Shown here: piece after piece, positions 1-9,271 of the stretch
Numbering within the stretch: the first letter of the stretch is position 1
How the letters are laid out: each line of letters begins with the position of its first letter
Position numbers and translations under genes: made by a program
The notes under the pieces: model-generated
Told to the model about the DNA's origin: nothing
The model's input: the letters and a program-made list of their open reading frames with translations, nothing else
Database searches by the model: none
Assembly (NCBI GenBank): GCA_021160575.1
Contig: JAGHCH010000061.1
Location: forward strand, 1 to 37,674
From: Thermoproteota archaeon
GTDB taxonomy: Archaea; Thermoproteota; Methanomethylicia; Methanomethylicales; JAGHCH01
Reading direction: 5' to 3'
DNA: 37,674 nucleotides

Positions 1-510
1 CTATAGCCAGCGATAGCAAAGCCATACCAAAGGGAGCCTTAGCAAAGAGAACCCCATGGCGAGCATTGGGATAACCAGCACTACCTTCCCGAGAACTCTA
101 TCCTCCGGAACCCATGTCTTGGGGTTGTTGGGGTTTTGGTCATATCCTAAGTTGGCATCCCCCTTCGTCAAGAAGCGCCACTTATCTCCGATCTTCACCT
201 TCTTCACTGCTCTATGCACAACGGGTTCCGGGTTATAGAAGGTAAAGAAGAGAATCTCTCTTTTCACGGTGTGTGCCCGTAGATACACTATGATGTCGCC
301 TTCTGGAGCTGGTGCAGCCTTAATCTTCTCTGGAGAGACTCCCTTTACTACGATGAGCGACCCCTTAGCTATAGTAGGCTCCATGCTTCCTGAGCTAACA
401 GCCGCTATGGGGATCTCCGTAGCCAAAGCTACTCTGATGAAGGCGCTTACAGCGAGGAAGATCATCAGTACTGCTACTATGGCGATGATTCCACGATACT
501 TTTCCTTCAA
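1..510 (-). CDS. Archaeal type I signal peptidase (S26B-like)
   Basis: ORF with N-terminal TM segment and the catalytic Ser motif 'AAVSSGSMEPTIAKGSLIVV'. Confidence 0.85.
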   Translation of the reverse strand: MKEKYRGIIAIVAVLMIFLAVSAFIRVALATEIPIAAVSSGSMEPTIAKGSLIVVKGVSPEKIKAAPAPEGDIIVYLRAHTVKREILFFTFYNPEPVVHRAVKKVKIGDKWRFLTKGDANLGYDQNPNNPKTWVPEDRVLGKVVLVIPMLAMGFSLLRLPLVWLCYRWL

Positions 511-1456
511 CTCGACCTCTTCTCCGCCGGGTACTCTACGACTGGTCCTAAGCCGAGCTGCTTAGCTTGCTCATCAACCATAGCCTGGATCTTCTCGATC
601 TCCTCGGGAGGAAGATGCTTAAACCTTCCTTGCATCTCTAAGTACTCGATCACTGGTCTCCTCTTGGGTACCTTCACCGTCAAGTGGAGTACACCGTTTT
701 CAACTTCATAGAGGGGCCACACGCCAGTAAGCACCGCCAGTTTAGCTATCTCTATGCCCTTGTTAACATCAAATCTCCACCCGGTTGGACATGGAGTTAA
801 AGCGTGGATCACAGCTGGTCCATCAGCTTTAATCGCCTTCACCACCTTATTCGCCAAATCAACTGGATATGCTGGGGTGGCGGTTGCCGCATAGGGTATT
901 CGATGGGCAACCGCGATTCCCACCAAGTCCTTCTTGCGGGTTTTCTGCCCAATGGACTTCTTGCCGAAGGGCGAGTAGTGGTCCAAGCGCCATAGGGGGT
1001 TGCCGAGCTCCTCTGTATCCCGGTGTTCATGTATGCCTCGTTGTCATAGCATATGTAGACGAAATCGTGCCCTCTCTCTAGAGCGCCGCTCAATGCTTGA
1101 AGCCCTATATCAAAGGTTCCCCCGTCTCCAGCGAGCACTATTACATGTGGATCCTCATCGGTTATCCCCCTCCTCCTCAACGCCTTGATAGCCGCCTCTA
1201 TTCCCGAGGCAACTGCTGCAGCATTCTCAAAAGCCACGTGTATCCATGGAACTCTCCAAGCAGTCTCCGGGAAGTAGGAGGAGGCAACCTCTAAGCAGCC
1301 AGTGGGAGACACTACAATGGTGTTCTCACCAGCTGCCTTCAGCACAATCCTAACTAAGGTGGCTACAGTGCAGCCAGCGCACATCCTATGCCCTGGAGCG
1401 AAGTATTCATCAAGGGGCAGCTCCTTCAATGTCTTAAACATCCTGAGCTCCTTCAT
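507..1456 (-). pseudogene. porB: Pyruvate:ferredoxin oxidoreductase beta subunit, split by an apparent frameshift (ORFs 839..1456 and 507..986)
   Basis: N-terminal ORF carries CxxC '[10 protein letters not shown]' and TPP motif 'GDGGTFDIG...[23 protein letters not shown]'. The C-terminal ORF continues '[31 protein letters not shown]' in another frame. The frames join near 965-975. Could be a sequencing or assembly error rather than a true pseudogene. Confidence 0.85.
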
Positions 1457-2646
1457 TCTCTCAACCCCACATACTCGCAGAGCACATCCACTTCCTCTTT
1501 TTCAGCTGCCTCTAGCAGCCGCTGAATCATGTAGTCGAAACCGGAGAAGGGCACGTCCCTCCCGCCGAGACCAGCGATGTAGTTCTTCACGAGGGGCCGC
1601 TGCCTTTCATTCACGAAGATGGTGGAAACCTCGGCGAAAGCAGGTCCTCCTAGACTTCCTGGAGAAGTAGCTCTATCGAGAATGCCTATCACCTTCAGCC
1701 CTTTTAATAAATCTCTTAGCTCTTCTGCTGGAAATGGTCTGAACACCCTAATCCTGACAAACCCTACCTTCGCCCCTCTCTCGCGCCACCTCTTAATTGC
1801 CGTATAAGCAGTCTCTGCTACAGAACCCATGGCAATTAACGCTACCTCCGCATCGTCCATGAAGTGGTGCTCCATAACACCATAGGATCTACCAAACATC
1901 TCGCCGTAAACTTCATCCGCTTCCTTGATCTTGGATCTCGATCTCTCAATGGCATCTATGGCTTGATACTTCATCTCAAAGTAGTACTCTGGAGGGCCGA
2001 CCACTCCAAGAGTGTATGCAGTTTTCACTGAAAGCCTGTTCCAGAGAGGCTTAGGCGGCAAGTATTCTTCAACTAGCTTCTTCTCCGGAACTAAAACAGG
2101 CTCCACGGTGTGGCTGAGGATATATCCATCTAGGTTCACCATGACTGGCAGTAGGACATCCCGATCTTCAGCAATTCTGTAGGCTTGAAGCACGCTGTCG
2201 AAAACCTCCTGTGCATTGGCAGCCCATATCTGAATCCACCCCGTATCTCTTTCAGCCATGGAGTCGCTGTGGTCGTTCCAAATGCTGAGGGGTGCTGAGA
2301 GGGATCGGTTGGCTATGGCCATTACAACGGGGGCTCTCAATACAGAAGTTATGAAGAGGATCTCGTGCATTAACGCTAAACCTTGTGATGCCGTGGCTGT
2401 GAATGTCCTAGCGCCAGCTAGGGAAGCGCCTAGACACGCGCTAATAGCTGAGTGCTCTGATTCAACTGGAATGTACTCCGCGTCGATAATGCCATCTGCC
2501 ACATATTCTGCTAGCTTTTCCACGATTGTTGTTTGAGGAGTGATGGGATAGGCGGCGATGACATCAACATCGGCAAGCTTCACAGCTTCAGCCACAGCGT
2601 AGTTTCCAGTAAGAGCGGTTCTTTTCTGCTGAACTTGCACTGCCAT
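1453..2646 (-). CDS. porA: Pyruvate:ferredoxin oxidoreductase alpha subunit
   Basis: 397 aa; '[34 protein letters not shown]...[34 protein letters not shown]' is typical of PorA. Confidence 0.95.
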   Translation of the reverse strand: MAVQVQQKRTALTGNYAVAEAVKLADVDVIAAYPITPQTTIVEKLAEYVADGIIDAEYIPVESEHSAISACLGASLAGARTFTATASQGLALMHEILFITSVLRAPVVMAIANRSLSAPLSIWNDHSDSMAERDTGWIQIWAANAQEVFDSVLQAYRIAEDRDVLLPVMVNLDGYILSHTVEPVLVPEKKLVEEYLPPKPLWNRLSVKTAYTLGVVGPPEYYFEMKYQAIDAIERSRSKIKEADEVYGEMFGRSYGVMEHHFMDDAEVALIAMGSVAETAYTAIKRWRERGAKVGFVRIRVFRPFPAEELRDLLKGLKVIGILDRATSPGSLGGPAFAEVSTIFVNERQRPLVKNYIAGLGGRDVPFSGFDYMIQRLLEAAEKEEVDVLCEYVGLRE

Positions 2647-2647
2647 C

Positions 2648-3055
2648 CTATCTCACCTCAGAAACCATCTCTATCGCCCCCACAGGGCAGGAGTTGGCGC
2701 AAATGCCACAGCCCTTGCAGTAATCCAAGTTTGGCTCGTAGTAGCCATCCTCCCTCGGCTGCATGGCTGCATCTGGGCAATAGATCCAGCAGAGACCACA
2801 TCTAGTGCACTTCTCGTGATCCACTACAGGCCGGAAAGTTCTCCAAGCCCCTATATGGTATTCAGCTGAGCTTCCCGGCCTATCGTTCATGGCTCCTATA
2901 GGTATTTCTCTCCAGCCGAGGAGCTTTTTCTCAGCCACTTTCCCACAACCTTGCTTCTCTATGTGCTCTCCTAACAGCTCTAACATTTCTCTCGCCAATA
3001 CGAGATCCAAATCTCTCCCGAACAGCCTCTTCAACCCTCTCCAAGGGAATGGCAT
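2648..3055 (-). CDS. porD: Pyruvate:ferredoxin oxidoreductase delta subunit (2x[4Fe-4S]); true start probably internal (MLELLGEH...)
   Basis: Two ferredoxin motifs 'CTRCGLCWIYCP' and 'CKGCGICANSCP'; located between porG and porA. Confidence 0.9.
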   Translation of the reverse strand: MPFPWRGLKRLFGRDLDLVLAREMLELLGEHIEKQGCGKVAEKKLLGWREIPIGAMNDRPGSSAEYHIGAWRTFRPVVDHEKCTRCGLCWIYCPDAAMQPREDGYYEPNLDYCKGCGICANSCPVGAIEMVSEVR

Positions 3056-3491
3056 CTATGGCTTTAGTTGCCGCCCCGAGCATAGCTGTGTTCACAATGG
3101 GCACCTTTAACTCCTCTAAGGCGATCTTTGTGGCATCCACCGAGAAAATCTTGCTGGCGGAGGGGAAAATCCTTCTAAACTCTGCGGGATCCTTAGCGGA
3201 GTTGACTATTGCGACGCCGCCTTGCTTCAAACCTTCTCCTATGTTCACAACTCCTATGAGAGAGGGATCCAATACTACCACTATATCCGGCTCATAGACC
3301 TGCACTCTCATCTTGATGGGGTTGTTACTGATCCTTGTAAAGGCAAGTACTGGGGCTCCTCTCCTCTCTGGGCCAAAGGCTGGAAACGCTTGTGCCCACA
3401 GCCCTTCGGCAATAGCTGCCTTCGCTAAAAGCTCAGCAGCGGTTACTGCGCCCTGTCCTCCTCTTCCATGCCACCTGATTTCCAGCATCAA
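2931..3491 (-). CDS. porG: Pyruvate:ferredoxin oxidoreductase gamma subunit
   Basis: 'EIRWHGRGGQGAVTAAELLAKAAIAEGLWAQAFPAFGPERRGAPVLAFTRIS' is a PorG signature. Confidence 0.95.
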   Translation of the reverse strand: MMLEIRWHGRGGQGAVTAAELLAKAAIAEGLWAQAFPAFGPERRGAPVLAFTRISNNPIKMRVQVYEPDIVVVLDPSLIGVVNIGEGLKQGGVAIVNSAKDPAEFRRIFPSASKIFSVDATKIALEELKVPIVNTAMLGAATKAIDAIPLERVEEAVRERFGSRIGERNVRAVRRAHREARLWESG

Positions 3492-3629
3492 CTTACTTCG
3501 TCCCCCATTATAGCAGATAAGCCTAGTAGAGCTGAGAAGTAAAATGCTTTATGTTAGTACTAGTAACCGCGAGAAATCTCCAAGCAAGCCTTTAAGGGCT
3601 ACATGTGAAAATAGTTTGAAGCGGGGTGT

Positions 3630-4043
3630 ATGGCGCTGCCGCTGCCAGCTGAGGTACTTGAGGCCTTGGAGAACGGTAGGAGCTTTGAAGCGTGCTTCGA
3701 AGACGATAAACTAGTTATTGAAGGAGTCAGAGGAATAGTCAAGGGTTCAGTGTCCCGGAAGGATGTTAAAGGCGTGCGTGTCTCGCGAAGGAAGCCTTCA
3801 AAGAAGCAGCTGGAAGTTGTGAAGCAAGCGGCTGAAAGGCTTCTCGAAGCTAAGCGGAGCTTTAAAGTGGTGTTTCGCTCCAACGAGGTAGAGCTGCGTT
3901 TCGACCTAGACCACTACGTTCAGCTCTACCCCGATAGGTGCTCTGTAATGGGCTTTCACTCCCCGGATGAGCCTCCCCTTGACTTAATCTATGATCTCCT
4001 TCAGAGCTATGGTCCGGTGAGGCTCTACGTTCCTAAAACTTAA
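3630..4043 (+). CDS. Hypothetical protein, 137 aa, no family recognised
   Basis: Complete ORF between well-defined neighbours; charged alpha/beta-like composition; the antisense ORF 3599..3883 is less plausible. Confidence 0.6.
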   Translation: MALPLPAEVLEALENGRSFEACFEDDKLVIEGVRGIVKGSVSRKDVKGVRVSRRKPSKKQLEVVKQAAERLLEAKRSFKVVFRSNEVELRFDLDHYVQLYPDRCSVMGFHSPDEPPLDLIYDLLQSYGPVRLYVPKT

Positions 4044-4059
4044 CGAAAGTGGTGCCTCC

Positions 4060-5436
4060 ATGAATCATCCACTAACACCGCTATTCCAGCCGAAGGCTGT
4101 AGCCATAATAGGTGCCTCCCACGTCCCTGGAAAGGTAGGCTACGCCATCTTAGAGAACCTTGTTAAAGGCGGCTATGCTGGAAGGATTTATCCCATAAAC
4201 CCTCATGCCCGGGAGATCTTAGGCTTAAAGGTCTATCCCTCCATCCTAGATGTTGAAGACGAAGTGGACCTCGCAGTTATAGCAATCCCCGCTGGCTACG
4301 TTCCCGATGTTCTTGAGCAGTGCGGCGAGAAAGGCGTCAAGGTAGCTGCTGTAATCAGCTCGGGTTTCAGTGAAGTAGGCAATGTAGAGCTTGAGGAGCA
4401 GCTTCTGGAGGTTGCAAGAAGGTATGGCATTCGCATCTTAGGACCTAATATGTTCGGAGTAGTGTACTCTCCAAGCCGTCTCAACGCCAACTTTGGCATC
4501 GGGGAAGTCCACCCCGGAAAGATCGCGTTCATTACTCAAAGCGGAGCCCTCGGAGCAGCCCTCGCCTATTGGGCTACAGCCGAGAAGATAGGCTTTTCAG
4601 CCATCATCAGCGTAGGTAACAAAGCAGACATAGACGACGCTGAGCTCCTAGACTACTTAGCGGAGGATCCCAACACTCGGGTAGTTCTCACCTACATGGA
4701 GAGCGTCAAAGACGGAAGGAAGTTCATGAAGTCCGCTAAGGAGTGCGCACTTAAGAAGCCAGTAATCGTAATGAAGGCTGGGCGTTCAGCGAAAGGTGCA
4801 GAGGCAGTTGCCTCTCACACCGGATCCCTAGCTGGCTCCGACGCTATCTACGATGCAGCCTTTAAGCAGTGTGGGGTGCTCAGAGCCATCACGTTCATTG
4901 AGGCCTTCGACTGGGCTAAGGTGATGGCTATGCAGCCTCCTCCAAGGGGCAAGAACACTGTAATAATAACTAATGGCGGCGGACTTGGAGTGCTAGCCAC
5001 CGACGCTTGCGAAGATCTCGGGATACCCTTACCTCCTGTCCAAGAGGATCTTCGAAGAGCTTTGAAGGCTATTCTTCCTCCCTTTGCCAGCCTTAAGAAC
5101 CCCATAGACCTCACAGGTCAAGCTGACGAGGATCTCTACTATCACAGTGTAAAAGCTGTTCTGGAACACCCCTCCGTGGATAACGTTATTACTCTTCAAT
5201 GTGAGACCGCCCTCGCACCAATTCTCGAAGTATCCAAGGCTATACTGGACGCCCATAAAGATGCTAATGTGGAGAAACCTCACCTCATCTGCGTGATAGG
5301 TGGTTTAAGAGCAAGGGAGGCTGCACACTTCCTTGAAGAGCACTCTCTCCCTGTCTATAATGCCCCAGAGAGGCCAGTAAGTGCTCTCCACGCCTACATG
5401 CAGTGGAGCCGCTTCACAGGTTTGCTCAGCGATTAG
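4060..5436 (+). CDS. Acetate/acyl-CoA ligase (ADP-forming), alpha subunit
   Basis: CoA-binding Rossmann start 'PLFQPKAVAIIGASHVPGKVGYAILENLVKGGYAGRIYPINP' and catalytic-His region 'VASHTGSLAGSDAIYDAAFKQCGVLRA'; ATP-grasp beta domain absent. Confidence 0.9.
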   Translation: MNHPLTPLFQPKAVAIIGASHVPGKVGYAILENLVKGGYAGRIYPINPHAREILGLKVYPSILDVEDEVDLAVIAIPAGYVPDVLEQCGEKGVKVAAVISSGFSEVGNVELEEQLLEVARRYGIRILGPNMFGVVYSPSRLNANFGIGEVHPGKIAFITQSGALGAALAYWATAEKIGFSAIISVGNKADIDDAELLDYLAEDPNTRVVLTYMESVKDGRKFMKSAKECALKKPVIVMKAGRSAKGAEAVASHTGSLAGSDAIYDAAFKQCGVLRAITFIEAFDWAKVMAMQPPPRGKNTVIITNGGGLGVLATDACEDLGIPLPPVQEDLRRALKAILPPFASLKNPIDLTGQADEDLYYHSVKAVLEHPSVDNVITLQCETALAPILEVSKAILDAHKDANVEKPHLICVIGGLRAREAAHFLEEHSLPVYNAPERPVSALHAYMQWSRFTGLLSD

Positions 5437-5945
5437 CGCTTGCCAAAGTGCCTCCTAGCCAGCTCAAGGTAGCTCTTTGCATTATTTAATATTCTCTCCA
5501 CATCCTTCTCCGTCACTGTACGTACGATCTTCGCTGGCACACCAACGGCTATAGATCCCTCCGGAATCTCCTGTCCCTCTCTCACCACAGCTCCAGCTCC
5601 AATGATGCAGCGTCTTCTCACCCTGCTCCCAGTGAGCAGTACTGCTCCCATCCCTATAATCACTTCATCCTCGACAGTGCATCCGTGAATCACGCATCTA
5701 TGCCCTATTGTCACTCTCTCGCCAATCCGTGTTGGATAGCCAGGATCGGTGTGCACAACCGTGTGGTCTTGAACATTAGTTTCAGCTCCTATCTCTATCG
5801 GCTCAATATCTCCTCTAATCACTGTGAAGGGCCAGAGACTGACCTCTCTGTGGATTGTTACATCCCCTATTATGAGTGCTGTTTCGTCAATAAAGGCTGA
5901 GGGGTCAATAATAGGCTTCTTGCCCTTAAACATTCTGATAGTCAT
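5433..5945 (-). CDS. Gamma-carbonic anhydrase-like left-handed beta-helix protein
   Basis: Hexapeptide repeats 'ETALIIGDVTIHREVSLWPFTVIRGD...NVQDHTVVHTDPGYPTRIGERVTIGHRCVIHGC'. Confidence 0.9.
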   Translation of the reverse strand: MTIRMFKGKKPIIDPSAFIDETALIIGDVTIHREVSLWPFTVIRGDIEPIEIGAETNVQDHTVVHTDPGYPTRIGERVTIGHRCVIHGCTVEDEVIIGMGAVLLTGSRVRRRCIIGAGAVVREGQEIPEGSIAVGVPAKIVRTVTEKDVERILNNAKSYLELARRHFGKR

Positions 5946-6458
5946 TTACCTCCCCTCTTTAAACTCCTCCACCTTCACTGGATCTAGCGTAATGTCTACT
6001 ATGTAGTCGAATGGTATTTTCTCAGTCCACTTCGCGGCGTCGAAGATTCCCATCATGCTGAAGCCTATAACCTTGCCATCTTCGGCGAGCACCTCTCTTA
6101 GGAAACCGAGCACCTTCTCTATGGGCACAGCATACTTTGGTATGGCCATTCCACCCAGCAAAACAGCCACTTTGGCGCCTCGTGGATCGCCTTCTTCTCC
6201 AAGCTGCACTCCATAGCCCTCCACCATCACAAGTCTCCTAGCCTTGCTAATCTCAGCGTTAGGGCAGAAGTAGTGCTCAAGTTTCATTGCTCGGATAGCT
6301 CCTACCACGATCTCAGCAAAGGGGAGGCAGAACAGCGGCGTTCCAGCGAAGACCACCTTGCTTCCCTCATTTGGATTGATGGCTGCAAACACTGCCTTTA
6401 AGGAGTTATTCATGCCTACAGCTCCCTTATTTACACTAACAGTTCTCCTAACCCTCAT
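5946..6458 (-). CDS. DUF2124-like protein; real start possibly internal (MNNSLKAVF...)
   Basis: 'SKVVFAGTPLFCLPFAEIVVGAIR...AKVAVLLGGMAIPKYAVPIEKV...VIGFSMMGIFDAAKWTEKIPFDYIVD' resembles the methanogen DUF2124 family. Confidence 0.65.
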   Translation of the reverse strand: MRVRRTVSVNKGAVGMNNSLKAVFAAINPNEGSKVVFAGTPLFCLPFAEIVVGAIRAMKLEHYFCPNAEISKARRLVMVEGYGVQLGEEGDPRGAKVAVLLGGMAIPKYAVPIEKVLGFLREVLAEDGKVIGFSMMGIFDAAKWTEKIPFDYIVDITLDPVKVEEFKEGR

Positions 6459-7176
6459 GAAACTCCACCCTGCACTTCAAAGAGAAATTAATATTGTTTA
6501 TAAGGTAATAGTTTCTATAGCCTTACGAAAAGCTGAGGCGTTAAGTGTGATTCTCCAAGAGTTGAAGTCCCTCTCGGCTAGAGGGTTAAGAGGCCCTGCT
6601 CCGAGCTTCGACGAAATTCATATTGCAAGGGCTCTTTGCCTTCTTCACGATAACCCCCCTCTAGGGAGAATTGCACTTTCCAAGTCGCTCGGAATAGGGG
6701 AGGGAGCTGCGAGAACGTTGATTAAAAAGCTTTCCTCCCTAGGTTTATTGAAGATAGATGCTGTAGGAGGCTGCCTGCTGACGGAGAAGGGTGAAGCTTT
6801 AGCCCGGAGGCTGCGAAGCTTCTTCCCAAGGAATCTCCAGTTAAACCTTCCATCCCTAGGCGTAGGTCGGCATGGATATGCCATCCTCGTAAGGTGTACA
6901 ATTAGTGAGCACCGAGTTGTCTCAATTAGAGATATAGCTGTCCGCTATGGAGCTACTGGCGCTCTTGTTATCAAGTACTGCGAGGGGCGTCTAGAAGTGC
7001 CTCTCGTGTACAACGACTTAAAGGAGGAGTACCCCTCAGAAGCCAAGCTAATACTCTCCAAGCTCAAGCCAGAAGACGGAGACACAATCATAATAGCTTT
7101 TTCAGACACTACTTTAAAGGCCGAGCACGCTGCATGGGCCGCTTCTCTTCACGCAGTTAAAGGAGGTGCCCTCTAA
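6457..7176 (+). CDS. DUF4443-like protein with winged-HTH-like N-terminal domain (ORF opens at 6358; an internal start is likely)
   Basis: 'GPAPSFDEIHIARALCLLHDNPPLGRIALSKSLGIGEGAARTLIKKLSSLGLLKIDAVGGCLLTEKGEALARRL' is wHTH-like. The upstream part of the ORF overlaps the antisense DUF2124 gene. Confidence 0.65.
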   Translation: MKLHPALQREINIVYKVIVSIALRKAEALSVILQELKSLSARGLRGPAPSFDEIHIARALCLLHDNPPLGRIALSKSLGIGEGAARTLIKKLSSLGLLKIDAVGGCLLTEKGEALARRLRSFFPRNLQLNLPSLGVGRHGYAILVRCTISEHRVVSIRDIAVRYGATGALVIKYCEGRLEVPLVYNDLKEEYPSEAKLILSKLKPEDGDTIIIAFSDTTLKAEHAAWAASLHAVKGGAL

Positions 7177-7514
7177 TGCCGACTATTGTAGATGTGTATG
7201 CCGGGGCCTGTGGTTTCAGAACGATTATCAGAGCTGAAAGCGAAACCTACTCAGCAGGTGATGTCTGTGCTTATGCTGCACGAGTATTCATAGAGAGTGA
7301 GTGCCCATACATTAAAGATCTCGCCAAGAAAATCAAGAGGCTCACCATCCATGACCTATACAAGCCAGTAGGCGACAACCCTGTCTTTAAGGAGGCAGCC
7401 ATCTGTTTACGCCACCCCATGTGCCCTGTTCCATGCGCCATCCTAAAAGCAGCCGAAGCTGAAATGGGACTAGCTCTCAAGAAAAATGTCAGCATAACCT
7501 TCAGAGAGGAGTAG
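7176..7514 (+). CDS. DUF6951-like small Cys-containing protein
   Basis: 112 aa, 'DVYAGACGFRTIIRAE...IESECPYIKDLAKKIK...CLRHPMCPVPCAILKAAEAEMGLALKK'; start overlaps the preceding stop. Confidence 0.55.
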   Translation: MPTIVDVYAGACGFRTIIRAESETYSAGDVCAYAARVFIESECPYIKDLAKKIKRLTIHDLYKPVGDNPVFKEAAICLRHPMCPVPCAILKAAEAEMGLALKKNVSITFREE

Positions 7515-7521
7515 CTCTTCC

Positions 7522-8088
7522 ATGAGCAGCTTAATCCACCCCGCTCTCTACGAAGAACTCATAGCTGCTTCCCTTAAGTCAGAGGCAGAGCTGGCCGCCG
7601 CTCTTAGAAAAGTGCTACAAGAACTGGGCATGACCGTAAAGGAGTTCAGCGAGAAAACAGGTATCCCTGAGAGCACTTTGCACAAAATTCTCTCCGGAAG
7701 TAGGGATATACGCCTTTCCACCCTTCGAGTGCTCGTGAAATCCATTAAGAACCTAGAGGCACCGCCACCGAGCGAGGGTTCCATAGTTATAGGAGTAGTT
7801 GCAGCCCCCTCTTCTCTTAGATGCCTCACCCGCAGAGGATTCACCATTAGGGGCAAGCACGTAATCCTCAGGATGTATCCTGCTAAAACCATTGAGGATG
7901 CCATCATAGCGGCGATAGTAGCTGAAAGGGAGGGTGCCCACGGCATTGTCTGTGCCGAAATAGTTGGAGCGACTGTGAGGAAATTTGTGAGAATTCCAGT
8001 AGCCTACATCTACGTTTGCGAAGAGAACTTCTTGGAAGCTGTGAAGCAGCTTATCAGTGAGATGCGAGTTAAGAGCAAGAGTGCTTAG
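7522..8088 (+). CDS. XRE-family HTH transcriptional regulator with C-terminal archaeal domain
   Basis: HTH 'MTVKEFSEKTGIPESTLHKILSGSRDIRLSTLRVLVKSI' followed by a conserved alpha/beta-like domain. Confidence 0.8.
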   Translation: MSSLIHPALYEELIAASLKSEAELAAALRKVLQELGMTVKEFSEKTGIPESTLHKILSGSRDIRLSTLRVLVKSIKNLEAPPPSEGSIVIGVVAAPSSLRCLTRRGFTIRGKHVILRMYPAKTIEDAIIAAIVAEREGAHGIVCAEIVGATVRKFVRIPVAYIYVCEENFLEAVKQLISEMRVKSKSA

Positions 8089-8117
8089 AAAGTAACGACT
8101 TCCTAACTAGGATAGTT

Positions 8118-8126
8118 ATCTATATA
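8118..8126 (+). promoter_or_regulatory. Putative archaeal TATA box for the ssuABC-like operon
   Basis: 'ATCTATATA' in the 8088-8162 gap, about 36 nt upstream of the TTG start. Confidence 0.4.
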
Positions 8127-8161
8127 TTAGGGAAGTCAAGGCTTTCTATGGAGGTCTTACA

Positions 8162-9223
8162 TTGGCAAGTGCAAAGCTCATTGTAGCACTACTAGTAATT
8201 GTTGTCGCTGGTATTGGAGGTTATGCATGGTATCTTCAAAGCCAACCAAAGGTTCTAACCATAAGAATAGGCTATCAGCCATCTACCCATCAAGTGGCGG
8301 AATTCATTATCTCAGCTAAGGGCTGGCTTGTGGAGGAGGCTAAGAAGCTGGGCTATGAGCTGAAGATCGAGGAACACCTCTATCCCTCGGGGCCTCCGGA
8401 AATGGAAGCGTTTATGGCTGGCAGATTGGACGTGGTGTACGTTGGGGCTGCTCCCGTGGTCAATGAAGTCGGGCAAGCCAAAGGCAAGGGTGCACCCCTA
8501 GCTAAGATAGTAGCTTCTACTAACACCCAAGGCTCGGCATTAGTCGTTAGGAAAGACTTCAACTACACTGGTCCCGAAAGCTTGAAGGGAGCAGTCATCG
8601 GCACCTTCCCGCCGGGAAGCATTCAAGACGCCATCCTCAAAGACTGGCTCACCAGCAACGGACTAACCTTCGGCGCCCCTGGAGAAGGTAAGGATGTGAC
8701 CATTATCGCTGGCGGTCCATCAGAGCTCGTCGAAGCTCTGGAGGCCGGAACCGCGGATGCCATTTTCGTTCCAAGTCCAGCGCCCGAGATCTGTGAACTT
8801 AGGGGAATCGGCAAATCTGTGGTGAACTCCTATGAGATGATGCCGGGACACGCCTGCTGCGTTCTAGCAATCAGTGATAAGTTCATTAAGGAGCACAGAG
8901 AGCTAGCCAAACTCATAGTCAAGCTGCATATAAAAGCTCAGAAGTTCATCAAAGAGAACCTCGATGAAACCATAGAAATTGCTGCACAGAGACTCTCCAA
9001 GGACTGGGGCTACGACCTCAGCTTTACCAGAACAGTGGTTGAGAAAGCCTATAAGGAGAACCCAACAGCCCTAGAATTCCCATGGGATCCCCACGAAATC
9101 GTGGACTCGGTGCTCAAATACGCGGAGATACAGTACAAGCTTAAATACATCCCCATACAGCTCACCTGTGATGACCTCTTTGACCTCGACCTCTACGATG
9201 AGGCTGTTGCCGAGATGAAGTGA
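8162..9223 (+). CDS. ABC transporter substrate-binding protein, NMT1/SsuA/TauA-like (sulfonate/nitrate/taurine type)
   Basis: N-terminal TM anchor; 'LTIRIGYQPSTHQVAEFIISAKGWLVEEAKKLGYELKIEEHLYPSGPPEMEAFMAGRLDVVYVGAAPVV'. TTG start with upstream GGAGG. Confidence 0.88.
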   Translation: MASAKLIVALLVIVVAGIGGYAWYLQSQPKVLTIRIGYQPSTHQVAEFIISAKGWLVEEAKKLGYELKIEEHLYPSGPPEMEAFMAGRLDVVYVGAAPVVNEVGQAKGKGAPLAKIVASTNTQGSALVVRKDFNYTGPESLKGAVIGTFPPGSIQDAILKDWLTSNGLTFGAPGEGKDVTIIAGGPSELVEALEAGTADAIFVPSPAPEICELRGIGKSVVNSYEMMPGHACCVLAISDKFIKEHRELAKLIVKLHIKAQKFIKENLDETIEIAAQRLSKDWGYDLSFTRTVVEKAYKENPTALEFPWDPHEIVDSVLKYAEIQYKLKYIPIQLTCDDLFDLDLYDEAVAEMK

Positions 9224-9271
9224 GAATAGCCTTATACAGGTGTTAGCAATTAACTGGAAAGTCTCAGCAGG

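Noticed and set aside
4060-5945. acyl-CoA synthetase alpha subunit plus gamma-carbonic-anhydrase-like gene as a novel operon
   Set aside because: The genes are convergent with only a 4-nt overlap and both are common archaeal families; the missing beta subunit is often encoded elsewhere.
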